This document shows, one piece after another, positions 1-6,006 of a stretch of 8,327 bases of DNA. Made by a program: the position numbers and the translations under genes. Below the pieces are notes generated by a model, which did not search any database, was not told where the DNA came from, and worked only from the letters and a program-made list of their open reading frames with translations. Where the stretch lies: positions 1 to 8,327 of the forward strand of contig DAOVSZ010000104.1 in the NCBI GenBank assembly GCA_030627725.1. The letters are read 5' to 3'. Numbering within the stretch: the stretch's first letter is position 1; every line of letters begins with the position of its first letter. Source of the DNA: Desulfobulbaceae bacterium (GTDB lineage: Bacteria; Desulfobacterota; Desulfobulbia; Desulfobulbales; DAOVSZ01).

Positions 1-46
1 CGGCTGAATCTTTCGCGATATGTTCAAAAAAAGTACGCATTTATAA
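1..46. other. Left edge, no gene supported
   Basis: Frame 1 on the plus strand stays open, but the reading runs straight through the terminator hairpin into the antisense of the symporter gene and resembles no family. I assign nothing here beyond flanking sequence of the terminator. Confidence 0.4.
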
Positions 47-85
47 AAAAAGGCGTATCCGCCGCTGGGACAGATACGCCTTTTT
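47..85 (-). terminator. Rho-independent terminator of the symporter operon
   Basis: The arms AAAAAGGCGTATC (47-59) and GATACGCCTTTTT (73-85) are perfectly complementary over 13 bp around a 13-nt loop. Read on the minus strand, the hairpin starts 24 nt after the symporter stop codon and the GC-rich stem is followed by a run of T residues. Because A and T tracts flank both sides, it could also stop transcription arriving on the plus strand. No other hairpin of this quality is seen in the window. Confidence 0.9.
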
Positions 86-108
86 GGAGTTATAAAAGAT
101 ACTTCGAA

Positions 109-1887
109 TCAGTGATCTACTGCTGCATGAGATCCTCTGGGAACACGAATGTCTTCAACAAGTCTGGCAATATGTTCCGGCACTTCTTCGGTCATATTGG
201 AAACGATCAGGGCAACGGTGAAGTTAATCAATGCACCAATCGCGCCAAAAGATCCGGGAGAAATACCTAACAGCCAGTTGTCCGGGGTATCAGGCATCAT
301 CGCCGTACCTTGGATAAAGAACCAGCCCTTGAACCAGAAGATATAGACAAGGGTAGTGCCGAGACCGGCCAACATACCGCATATAGCGCCTGTACTGTTA
401 CACCGCTTGGAGAAAATCCCCAGCATCAGAGCAGGAAAGATTGAGGAGGCCGCTAAACCGAAGGCGAGCGCAACCACCTGGGCCGCAAATCCAGGAGGAT
501 TCATGCCGAGAATGCCGGCAACGCAGATAGCGCCTGCCATGGCAATACGGCTTGCAAGCAGTTCCTGTTTTTCATTGATGTCAGGCATAAGGATGCTTTT
601 CAAGAGATCATGAGAAATTGCCGCTGCGATAGCAAGCAGAAGACCTGCCGCAGTCGACAACGCCGCAGCAATACCACCGGCGGCAACCAGGGCGATGACC
701 CAGTTGGGGAGCCTGGCGATTTCCGGGTTGGCCAGGACCATGATATCACGGTCAACTTTCACCATCTCGTTGCCCTGCCAGCCATAAGACTCTGCCTTAA
801 CGGCAAAATCCTTGTTATTACCGTAGTACTGGATATTACCGTCATTGTTCTTGTCTTCAAATACAAGAAGTCCGGTCTTCTCCCAGTTCTTGAACCAGTC
901 CGGACGCTCGTCATACTTGAGGTTGCCGTCAGGAGAACCGACAGGGCCGGTCTGGACGGTATCCATCAGGTTGTAGTATGCCATGGCGCCGACAGCAGGC
1001 GCCGTGGTATAGAGAATAGCGATAAACACCAGGGCCCAGCCGGTTGACGAACGGGCGTCCCGAACCTTGGGAACGGTAAAGAAACGGGTGATAACGTGCG
1101 GCAGCCCTGCTGTGCCGATCATAAGCGACATGGTCAGCAGAAATATATTAAGCGTCGACCCCTTTTGCGCCGTGTATGCGGCAAATCCAAGATCAACACA
1201 TATCTGATCGAGCTTGTCCAGCAGATACACGCCGTTGCCGTCAATCATTGCACTGCCGAGCCCAAGTTGGGGAATCGGCATTCCCGTCAGCTGCAGAGAA
1301 ATAAAGATGGCCGGGACCGTATAGGCAAAAATCAACACGCAGTACTGGGCGATCTGTGTATAGGTGATACCCTTCATGCCGCCAAGAACCGCGTAAATAA
1401 AAACAATCGCCATGCCGGCAAAGAGACCGGTTGAAAAATCCACCTCGAGAAAACGTGAAAAGGCCACACCGATACCCTTCATCTGCCCGATAACGTACGT
1501 CAGTGAGGCGGTAATCAGACAGATTATGGCAACCAGACGCGCCTTGTTTGAATAAAATCGATCGCCGATAAAATCCGGCACGGTAAATTTACCGTATTTA
1601 CGTAAGTAAGGCGCCAGCAGCATGGCAAGAAGCACATAGCCGCCGGTCCAGCCCATCAGATAAACGGAAGCGTCGTACCCCTTAAAGGCAATCAGCCCTG
1701 CCATGGATATAAAAGAAGCGGCGCTCATCCAGTCGGCAGCAGTTGCCATACCGTTCAGAACAGGATGCACACCCTTGCCTGCTACATAAAATTCAGCCGT
1801 GGTGGAAGCCCTTGCTTTGACCGCAATAAAGATATACAGGGCAAAGGTGGCGCCGACCACAAGAAATGTCATTGTTTTGAGATCCAT
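109..1887 (-). CDS. Sodium:solute symporter, large subunit (SSS family, VC_2705/ActP-like)
   Basis: This is a 592-residue inner-membrane transporter with about 13 hydrophobic segments and the sodium:solute symporter fold. The N-terminal region (FYVAGKGVHPVLNGMATAAD, residues 33-52) and the ALSTAAGLLLAIAAAISHD stretch (409-427), which includes the conserved Ser/Thr of the Na2 site, are typical of ActP-like carriers. Family knowledge points to Na+-coupled uptake of acetate or a similar monocarboxylate; the substrate cannot be read from the sequence. A large hydrophilic loop (about residues 312-390) contains an EF-hand-like DKNNDGNI segment at 345-352. The start is supported by a strong Shine-Dalgarno (AGAGGGGG, 7 nt before ATG) that directly follows the stop of the DUF4212 gene. 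That gene, 11 nt upstream, encodes the usual small partner, so the two are almost certainly co-translated. Confidence 0.93.
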   Translation of the reverse strand: MDLKTMTFLVVGATFALYIFIAVKARASTTAEFYVAGKGVHPVLNGMATAADWMSAASFISMAGLIAFKGYDASVYLMGWTGGYVLLAMLLAPYLRKYGKFTVPDFIGDRFYSNKARLVAIICLITASLTYVIGQMKGIGVAFSRFLEVDFSTGLFAGMAIVFIYAVLGGMKGITYTQIAQYCVLIFAYTVPAIFISLQLTGMPIPQLGLGSAMIDGNGVYLLDKLDQICVDLGFAAYTAQKGSTLNIFLLTMSLMIGTAGLPHVITRFFTVPKVRDARSSTGWALVFIAILYTTAPAVGAMAYYNLMDTVQTGPVGSPDGNLKYDERPDWFKNWEKTGLLVFEDKNNDGNIQYYGNNKDFAVKAESYGWQGNEMVKVDRDIMVLANPEIARLPNWVIALVAAGGIAAALSTAAGLLLAIAAAISHDLLKSILMPDINEKQELLASRIAMAGAICVAGILGMNPPGFAAQVVALAFGLAASSIFPALMLGIFSKRCNSTGAICGMLAGLGTTLVYIFWFKGWFFIQGTAMMPDTPDNWLLGISPGSFGAIGALINFTVALIVSNMTEEVPEHIARLVEDIRVPRGSHAAVDH

Positions 1888-1898
1888 TTTTGCCCCCT

Positions 1899-2159
1899 CT
1901 AGTCTTCGTGTACGTTATGTTTGCGGTCGAGTTTATTCATCCGACTCGCATAAAAGAAAATCAGAGCGACAAAAACATAGATGGAGCCCTGCTGAGCAAA
2001 CCAGAAACCGAGCTTATAACCGCCCAGCCTGATGTTGTTCAAAGGTTCAACAAGCAGAATCCCAAATCCGAAAGAGACAATAAACCAGACGACAATACAG
2101 CCTATTACGAGGCGTATATTTGCCTTCCAGTACGCACTGGCATCACCCATAATTCTCAC
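1899..2159 (-). CDS. DUF4212 protein, putative sodium:solute symporter small subunit
   Basis: This 86-residue protein has two predicted membrane helices (about residues 16-38 and 52-69) and a basic C-terminal tail. The WFAQQGSIYVFVALIFFYASRMNKLDRK stretch (residues 49-76, described here by its ends WFAQQG and NKLDRK) is characteristic of DUF4212, the small subunit found next to VC_2705-type symporters. Its length is normal for the family. ATG at 2159 is preceded by AGGTGAG at good spacing; Met4 is an alternative start but lies farther from that site. It leads the two-gene symporter operon and is preceded by a leader of about 240 nt. Its biochemical role (assembly or regulation of the carrier) is not established. 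Confidence 0.9.
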   Translation of the reverse strand: MRIMGDASAYWKANIRLVIGCIVVWFIVSFGFGILLVEPLNNIRLGGYKLGFWFAQQGSIYVFVALIFFYASRMNKLDRKHNVHED

Positions 2160-2181
2160 CTTTTGTTAAGTTTATTTTCTT

Positions 2182-2306
2182 GTAACTGTCCAGCAGCACT
2201 CCATCTGCACACGATCAGGCCTTCTCGCATAGCCAACTATAGCTCGTCAGCCTGCTGGAGTTTATGCCCGGATGGGTACACATCTGAAGCACTGCTGAAC
2301 AGTTAC
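2182..2306 (-). promoter_or_regulatory. Structured leader element with 22-bp closing stem
   Basis: On the minus strand the 5' arm (2306 down to 2285) pairs with the 3' arm (2203 down to 2182) over 22 consecutive positions: 18 Watson-Crick pairs and four G-U wobbles. Inside the 81-nt loop, CAGGCU (2254-2249) can pair with GGCCUG (2221-2216), enclosing an AUAG-UUGG-CUAU hairpin (2240-2229); a small CCC/GGG hairpin lies at 2276-2267. The element falls in the transcribed leader of the DUF4212-symporter operon and ends 22 nt before the start codon, close to the ribosome binding site. All four departures from perfect pairing are tolerated in sense RNA but would be A-C mismatches in antisense RNA. 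I do not recognise a known riboswitch class. It could instead be a dispersed repeat with imperfect inverted ends. Confidence 0.6.
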
Positions 2307-2318
2307 GGGATGGAGTTT
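2291..2318 (+). repeat. Dispersed repeat, copy A
   Basis: ACTGCTGAACAGTT (2291-2304), six variable bases, then TGGAGTTT (2311-2318). The same two blocks at the same spacing occur at 5599-5626 between hypC and hypA. The first block also forms most of one arm of the leader stem, and a diverged inverted copy of it (2183-2196, one difference in 14) forms the other arm. A further TGGAGTTTA occurs at 2255-2263. The repetition suggests a genome-wide repeat family, but only this window is available. Confidence 0.6.
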
Positions 2319-2404
2319 AGACTACGTTTGTTGCTCCACCAAATAGTTACATTTTCTTCAACTCTCTCCATCAAAGTGCAATAGAATTTCATTAATAGTC
2401 GAAC

Positions 2405-2434
2405 TGTATAGCACACCTTTTCTCCAGGTGTCAA
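2405..2434 (-). promoter_or_regulatory. Sigma-70-type promoter for the DUF4212-symporter operon
   Basis: On the minus strand a consensus -35 TTGACA (2434-2429) is followed after 18 nt by TATACA (2410-2405) as -10. Transcription would start near 2398, giving a leader of about 240 nt. The spacer contains the dyad ACACCT-N7-AGGTGT, which could be an operator. No -24/-12 sigma-54 pattern was found nearby. Confidence 0.65.
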
Positions 2435-2439
2435 GAAGT

Positions 2440-2479
2440 TCGGGTAGAACTACCCATATAACATGCCACGTCTACCCAT
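2440..2479 (-). promoter_or_regulatory. Candidate activator-binding boxes (CTACCCAT repeats)
   Basis: CTACCCAT occurs at 2450-2457 and again at 2472-2479, exactly 22 bp apart, about two helical turns. The first copy is also half of the palindrome GGGTAG-AA-CTACCC (2442-2455). The cluster covers about -44 to -81 from the predicted start, the usual place for an activator. TACCCAT fits the TACYYMT heptamer of NarL-type regulators, although the inverted pair here is spaced by 4 bp with opposite polarity to the classical 7-2-7 site. The regulator's identity is inference. Confidence 0.5.
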
Positions 2480-2527
2480 TCAAGAGTATATCCCGCATCA
2501 GAAATTTTCGTATGGACATGGTAAGCC

Positions 2528-2571
2528 ATCACAGGGGACGGAGGGTTTCTTTGGCAGCCTTGCCCCGTGAT
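2528..2571. repeat. REP-like imperfect hairpin
   Basis: ATCACAGGGG (2528-2537) pairs with CCCCGTGAT (2563-2571) with one bulged A, enclosing a 25-nt loop that contains GGAGGGTTTCTTTGGC. A small ATGG-TAAG-CCAT hairpin (2518-2529) adjoins it. The GGGGACGGAGGG wording resembles intergenic REP sequences linked to IS200-like Y1 transposases (from memory, not a search). It lies 39 nt beyond the exonuclease stop. It lacks a T-run, so it is not a standard intrinsic terminator but could protect the transcript end. Confidence 0.4.
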
Positions 2572-2609
2572 CAGTTATGGACAATGAGAGGAAATACCTA
2601 GAGGAGAGG

Positions 2610-3335
2610 TTACAGCAGAATTTTCCATTTTCGACCGGCCTTCAGGTAATCATCCATGATTCTGAGGCCATGTCTCTTCATTTTTTTCACCAAGAACAAA
2701 AAGAGATATGCGGTCTGCAAGGCATCCTGCAGAGCGTTGTGCATCTCAAATTCCGGCAGATTATATTCTTTGGCCAGGGCGGCAAGAGTATAGGCGTTAT
2801 GCAGATTAGAATGCTCATAATAATGGCCATGTTTTAATTCGTTATATGCCATTGCAAGCCGCAACGTATCCAGATAGGGGGTTTTCAGGACACCACCCAT
2901 CATTTCCCTGGTAGCGCGGTTTATAAATTCAAGATCGAGGCGAACGTAATGACCGACCAGAAAGGAATCTCCACAGAATTCGAGAAAGCGCGGCAATACA
3001 TCACTCAAGCTTTCAGCCTTGACGAGTTCCTGTGGCGTAATCCGATGGACAAGCGTGCTTCTGGTGTAGAGATGTTTTTCCGGTTTGACGAGAGCATAAA
3101 AGGTCTCATTGCTCCGGATCTGCAAATCCCTGATCCTGACCGCGCCTATCGCAACAATCTCGTTTTGCTTCGCATCAAAGCCGGTCAGTTCCGTATCAAA
3201 AACCACAAATTCATAATCCTTGAGCGGAAGGTTTTTCGTGACCTTTTCGAAGCGCCGATTGTTTTCAGCAATAAAAGGATCAGGTTCTCTCTGTTCTTCT
3301 GAAGAGAATATTTTAAAAAAATTCTTCACATCCAT
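2610..3335 (-). CDS. DnaQ-like DEDDh 3'-5' exonuclease
   Basis: This 241-residue soluble protein carries a complete DEDDh exonuclease core: ExoI FDTELTG (Asp47, Glu49), ExoII GHYVRLDLEF (Asp134) and ExoIII HNALQD (His199, Asp204). These residues bind two metal ions and remove nucleotides from 3' ends, as in the proofreading epsilon subunit of DNA polymerase III. An N-terminal extension of about 40 residues and the neighbourhood suggest a stand-alone enzyme rather than the replicative dnaQ product. ATG at 3335 lies 15 nt after the stop of the DUF294 gene; the Shine-Dalgarno is weak, so translation may depend on coupling. This exonuclease type often sits beside DUF294/CBS proteins and ActP-like symporters, but its natural substrate is unknown. 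Confidence 0.9.
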   Translation of the reverse strand: MDVKNFFKIFSSEEQREPDPFIAENNRRFEKVTKNLPLKDYEFVVFDTELTGFDAKQNEIVAIGAVRIRDLQIRSNETFYALVKPEKHLYTRSTLVHRITPQELVKAESLSDVLPRFLEFCGDSFLVGHYVRLDLEFINRATREMMGGVLKTPYLDTLRLAMAYNELKHGHYYEHSNLHNAYTLAALAKEYNLPEFEMHNALQDALQTAYLFLFLVKKMKRHGLRIMDDYLKAGRKWKILL

Positions 3336-3350
3336 ATCGCAGGTAAAAAA

Positions 3351-5282
3351 TTACAACTCCGTCAGGTGAAACTCCCTTTGCACAAAATCCTGCATCCGGG
3401 TAATAACGGCAAATGCCTCTTTCAGTGTCTGGCGTTCCAGATCAGAGAGATCTTTGGGGTTGATATAATTATCAGGTTCCCGGTTGTTTTCCAACATGTG
3501 GAGCTGGTGCACCAGACGCAGATGCATGAGAAACTCATAGGCCTCAATAATCTCTGAACACAAAGATTTGGAAAGATACTGCTCTTCCTGCAGGAGTTCA
3601 AGACGGGCCAGGGTATTCGTCTCCGCAATACCGCATTTCAAGGCCATGAGACGCGCGAAATCAACAATAAAGACCAGGGCCTTTTCTTTGAGATTAAAGG
3701 TGTTTTTATGCTCTCCGTCTTTTTCAACAATGACATTCCTGAAAAAGGAAATCGGGGGCTTTGCCAAAAGACAGTTTCTGGCCAGATGCATCAAGAAGAT
3801 ATCCTGTGATCTCGCTAAATCAGTAAGATACTCTCTGAGCCCGTCCGCAATTGAAGAGTCGCCGAAACCTGATTTGAAATCATAAAATATTGTTGAATGA
3901 AGGACACTCTCGGGTGTCGGGGTGGTGCACCACTTCTGAAAATACCCCTGCCATACTGAAAACGGCTGCCGCCATTTTGGGTTCGATGCCATGATATCCC
4001 CTGGGCACAGAGGGTATCCGCATTTGACAAGATGACGGATGACGCTTTCAGCAAAGGCCTTGAAATATTCTTCAGCCTCATTTTGCTTCCTGGGATCTTC
4101 AGACCCGATATAGATAATGGCGTTGTCCTGATCGGTCTTGAATGTCTGTTCCCCTCTCCCTTCACTGCCCATAAGCAACCAGCTGAAGGGCAAAGGGGGG
4201 TCTCCGAATTCTTCCAACAACAGCGAAAGCAATCTGTCAAGAAGATGGTCGTTCAACACCGCTATCATTCGTGTAATGTTATTGGCCTTAGCGCCTTCTT
4301 CAATCAGGGTGCGTACAACCAGGGGGATTTTTTGAGAGAGTGCATAGAGGTCTTCCACCTTACGCTGCGCCAGAATCTCACGAAAAAGATACAATGGCGA
4401 GGTCCCCTGCGCCACCATGACATCATGTGTCGTAATCACGCGAAAAATTCGGCCCTTCTTTTCTATGGCCAGATGATGAATCCGGTTTTTGAGCATTTTG
4501 AGCAAGGCGTCAAAACAGACCGCCTGGCTCGAAATAGTATGCACCGGTATTGACATGATGTCCCTGACCATGGTCTCATAACTGAGCCCCCGGGCAACCA
4601 CTTTTCTGCGAATATCCTTGTCCGTCACAATACCGATTATGTTATCCTGGTCATCAGTCAGCAGAAGCGATCCTATCATCTTTTCGGACATGAGCACCGC
4701 CGCTTCCCGAACTGTGGTCGTTATAGGGGTTGTAAATAATTTGCCTTTGGCGATCTCATCAACCTGAGAACTGAAGAGCAAAAAAGCGCCTTCGCTGCGC
4801 GGGGCCATCTTATGCTGACGAAACTCGGTGTAAACCTTTCCCACCATTTTTGCCGACATGGTGCGGAGATAATACTGAGAAACCATTGGATTGGACCTGA
4901 TAAGATCAAGAAACGCCATTTTGTCAAAAAGAAAACAAAATGTATCTTCGACGGTCTCAACATTCAGGTTTGCTCTCGTTTCCTGGAGTATAGGCAAGGC
5001 GCCGAAATACTCCCCCTGGCCGCGAATATCCTGCAGTGAGACAGTGCCATCATCATCAAGGAGATAGCTTTTCACCCCCCCCTTCTGGATAATGTAGAAA
5101 TGAGAAACGACCGTTTCTTCCTGTTGAAAAATCAATGTTCCCTTTGGGAAGAAATCGATCGTACAATCTGCCGTAAACCGCCGCAGGACGTCCCTGTCAA
5201 GGTCCTTGAATGGAAGCGTATCGTTCAGAAAATCAAGGACGACCGCAGCCGGGATAATATTTGCATCATCATTCTTTTTCAT
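3351..5282 (-). CDS. cNMP-binding / CBS / DUF294 nucleotidyltransferase-like protein
   Basis: This 643-residue cytoplasmic protein has a cyclic-nucleotide-binding-like domain (about residues 20-140), two CBS domains (about 180-295), a DUF294 nucleotidyltransferase-like domain with GSEGRGEQTF and TDQDNAII (372-390; Asp384 and Asp386 are the likely metal ligands), and a helical DUF294 C-terminal domain (about 490-640). The layout resembles GlnD-type sensor enzymes, so nucleotide sensing coupled to nucleotidyl transfer is plausible, but no reaction is established. The phosphate-binding cassette reads GEYFGALPILQETRA: Arg103-Ala104 are kept, but the Glu expected after FG is Ala94-Leu95, so cyclic-nucleotide binding is doubtful. 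I chose ATG at 5282 rather than 5399 because GAAGGAAG lies just upstream, and the extra 39 residues would cover the promoter and overlap hypC. It heads the operon with the exonuclease. Confidence 0.9.
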   Translation of the reverse strand: MKKNDDANIIPAAVVLDFLNDTLPFKDLDRDVLRRFTADCTIDFFPKGTLIFQQEETVVSHFYIIQKGGVKSYLLDDDGTVSLQDIRGQGEYFGALPILQETRANLNVETVEDTFCFLFDKMAFLDLIRSNPMVSQYYLRTMSAKMVGKVYTEFRQHKMAPRSEGAFLLFSSQVDEIAKGKLFTTPITTTVREAAVLMSEKMIGSLLLTDDQDNIIGIVTDKDIRRKVVARGLSYETMVRDIMSIPVHTISSQAVCFDALLKMLKNRIHHLAIEKKGRIFRVITTHDVMVAQGTSPLYLFREILAQRKVEDLYALSQKIPLVVRTLIEEGAKANNITRMIAVLNDHLLDRLLSLLLEEFGDPPLPFSWLLMGSEGRGEQTFKTDQDNAIIYIGSEDPRKQNEAEEYFKAFAESVIRHLVKCGYPLCPGDIMASNPKWRQPFSVWQGYFQKWCTTPTPESVLHSTIFYDFKSGFGDSSIADGLREYLTDLARSQDIFLMHLARNCLLAKPPISFFRNVIVEKDGEHKNTFNLKEKALVFIVDFARLMALKCGIAETNTLARLELLQEEQYLSKSLCSEIIEAYEFLMHLRLVHQLHMLENNREPDNYINPKDLSDLERQTLKEAFAVITRMQDFVQREFHLTEL

Positions 5283-5314
5283 TTTTTCTTCCTTCGTTGA
5301 ACAAAACAAGATTC

Positions 5315-5323
5315 TGGTATAGT
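5315..5323 (+). promoter_or_regulatory. Candidate extended -10 promoter for hypC
   Basis: TGGTATAGT is an extended -10 element with a weak upstream TTGAAC (5297-5302, 15-nt spacing). A start near 5330 would leave a leader of about 48 nt before hypC. An alternative is TTGAAA (5336-5341) with TATATC (5360-5365), which would give a nearly leaderless mRNA. The A/T-rich region makes chance matches easy. Confidence 0.35.
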
Positions 5324-5328
5324 ATTGT

Positions 5329-5357
5329 AATATAATTGAAATGAAATTTCCTAACAA
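5329..5357 (-). promoter_or_regulatory. Promoter for the DUF294-exonuclease operon
   Basis: On the minus strand TTGTTA (5357-5352) and TATATT (5334-5329) are separated by 17 nt, four and five matches to the sigma-70 consensus. Transcription would begin near 5322, about 40 nt before the ATG at 5282. It overlaps the divergent hypC promoter region, so the two directions may compete. Confidence 0.5.
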
Positions 5358-5377
5358 AATATATCCGCAAAAATTAC

Positions 5378-5599
5378 ATGTGTATCGCAGTTCCCTCAAA
5401 AGTCATTGAAATAACCGGTATGACCGCGGTCATCGATGTCCGTGGCGCACGACGTGAAGTGAGCCTCATGATGCTGCCTGAAGAACCTGCTGTTGGAGAT
5501 TATGTCCTTGTTCATGCCGGTTTTGCAATCCAGACCATGGACCCGGAAGGGGGACGGAAGACACTGGAACTCTTTAAGGAAATACTTGATGCACAGTAA
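5378..5599 (+). CDS. hypC: HypC-family hydrogenase maturation chaperone
   Basis: This 73-residue protein begins with the family signature MCIAVP; Cys2, exposed after Met removal, is the residue that binds HypD and the hydrogenase large-subunit precursor. The central GDYVLVHAGFAI (residues 40-51, with conserved His46) and the acidic C-terminal helix complete the fold. HypC carries the Fe(CN)2CO unit from the HypC-HypD complex to the [NiFe]-hydrogenase active site. Start and length are normal, but no Shine-Dalgarno is visible before the ATG. HypD, HypE, HypF and HypB are not in the window, so the hyp set is split or continues elsewhere. Paralogues (HybG, HupF) share the signature, so which hydrogenase it serves is open. 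Confidence 0.95.
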   Translation: MCIAVPSKVIEITGMTAVIDVRGARREVSLMMLPEEPAVGDYVLVHAGFAIQTMDPEGGRKTLELFKEILDAQ

Positions 5600-5626
5600 C
5601 TGCTGAACAGTTCCAACTTGGAGTTT
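5599..5626 (+). repeat. Dispersed repeat, copy B, with hairpin between hypC and hypA
   Basis: ACTGCTGAACAGTT (5599-5612), six variable bases and TGGAGTTT (5619-5626) match copy A at 2291-2318 in both blocks and in spacing. AACTG-CTGAA-CAGTT (5598-5612) is a hairpin that overlaps the last base(s) of the hypC stop codon. AGUUCC/GGAGUU (5609-5614 with 5620-5625) could form an alternative stem followed by a run of U residues, a weak attenuator-like arrangement containing two G-U pairs. Confidence 0.55.
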
Positions 5627-5660
5627 TTTGTAACTTTGAATTCATACCTGAGTAGTGACG

Positions 5661-6005
5661 ATGCATGAAGCGTCTTTAATTTTAAACGTCCTTGATACGG
5701 TGACCCGGAAATGCCAGGAAGAAGGATATAAAAAGATCAACTCCATACGACTCAGGATAGGCAGGGCCTCAGGCGTCCTGCCTGATGCAATGACCTTTGC
5801 CTTTGAGATCACAAAAGAGAATACCCTCGCAGCAGAGGCTTCATTGCTGATAGACATCATACCTGTTGGCGGGGTCTGCAAGGCCTGCGGCAATGACTTC
5901 GAGATAGAAGAAAATTACTTAACATCCTGCCCATATTGTAAAGCTACCACCTTTGAAATCAACCAGGGGCGCGAGATGGAAATTGTCGAAATGGACGTGG
6001 ACTGA
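5661..6005 (+). CDS. hypA: HypA, hydrogenase nickel-incorporation metallochaperone
   Basis: This 114-residue protein starts MHEASL; the N-terminal Met-His-Glu places His2, the nickel ligand, correctly. The zinc site is intact: Cys73-X2-Cys76 and Cys90-X2-Cys93 (CKAC and CPYC). HypA, usually with the GTPase HypB, delivers Ni(II) to the [NiFe]-hydrogenase large subunit. A GTG at 5655 would add two residues and displace the essential N-terminal His, so ATG at 5661 is preferred, although the upstream ribosome binding site is weak. It lies 61 nt after hypC, across the repeat hairpin, and ends 1 nt before the response-regulator gene. HypB is absent from the window. Confidence 0.95.
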   Translation: MHEASLILNVLDTVTRKCQEEGYKKINSIRLRIGRASGVLPDAMTFAFEITKENTLAAEASLLIDIIPVGGVCKACGNDFEIEENYLTSCPYCKATTFEINQGREMEIVEMDVD

Positions 6006-6006
6006 T

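Larger units (their letters stand above)
2160..2609. other. 450-bp intergenic region upstream of the symporter operon
   Basis: No convincing protein-coding gene lies between the exonuclease stop and the DUF4212 start. Read on the minus strand it holds, in order, a REP-like hairpin (2528-2571), a cluster of CTACCCAT boxes (2440-2479), a sigma-70-type promoter (2405-2434) and a long leader with a large stem-loop (2182-2306). The plus-strand open frame crossing 1890-2384 runs antisense through DUF4212 and through the hairpin, and is not gene-like. Confidence 0.7.

Noticed and set aside
610..1047. 145-codon plus-strand open frame
   Set aside because: It is an antisense shadow of the symporter gene with low-complexity, unrecognisable protein sequence.
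1890..2384. 164-codon plus-strand open frame
   Set aside because: It is antisense to DUF4212 and crosses the leader hairpin, has no family resemblance and no convincing ribosome binding site.
2303..2392. 29-codon minus-strand leader peptide ending at the foot of the 22-bp stem
   Set aside because: The position is suggestive, but there is no Shine-Dalgarno, the start lies about 6 nt from the predicted transcript start, and no run of regulatory codons is seen.
2160..2609. Sigma-54 promoter upstream of DUF4212
   Set aside because: I scanned the minus strand for GG-N10-GC with surrounding consensus and found no acceptable match.
2577..2837. 86-codon plus-strand open frame
   Set aside because: It is largely antisense to the exonuclease C-terminus and has no family resemblance.
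5283..5399. 39-residue N-terminal extension of the DUF294 protein
   Set aside because: It would cover the promoter region and overlap hypC; the internal ATG at 5282 has a good GAAGGAAG site.
5953..6006. 18-residue N-terminal extension of the response regulator
   Set aside because: It overlaps hypA in another frame; MTTILVVDDE at 6007 is the canonical receiver start.
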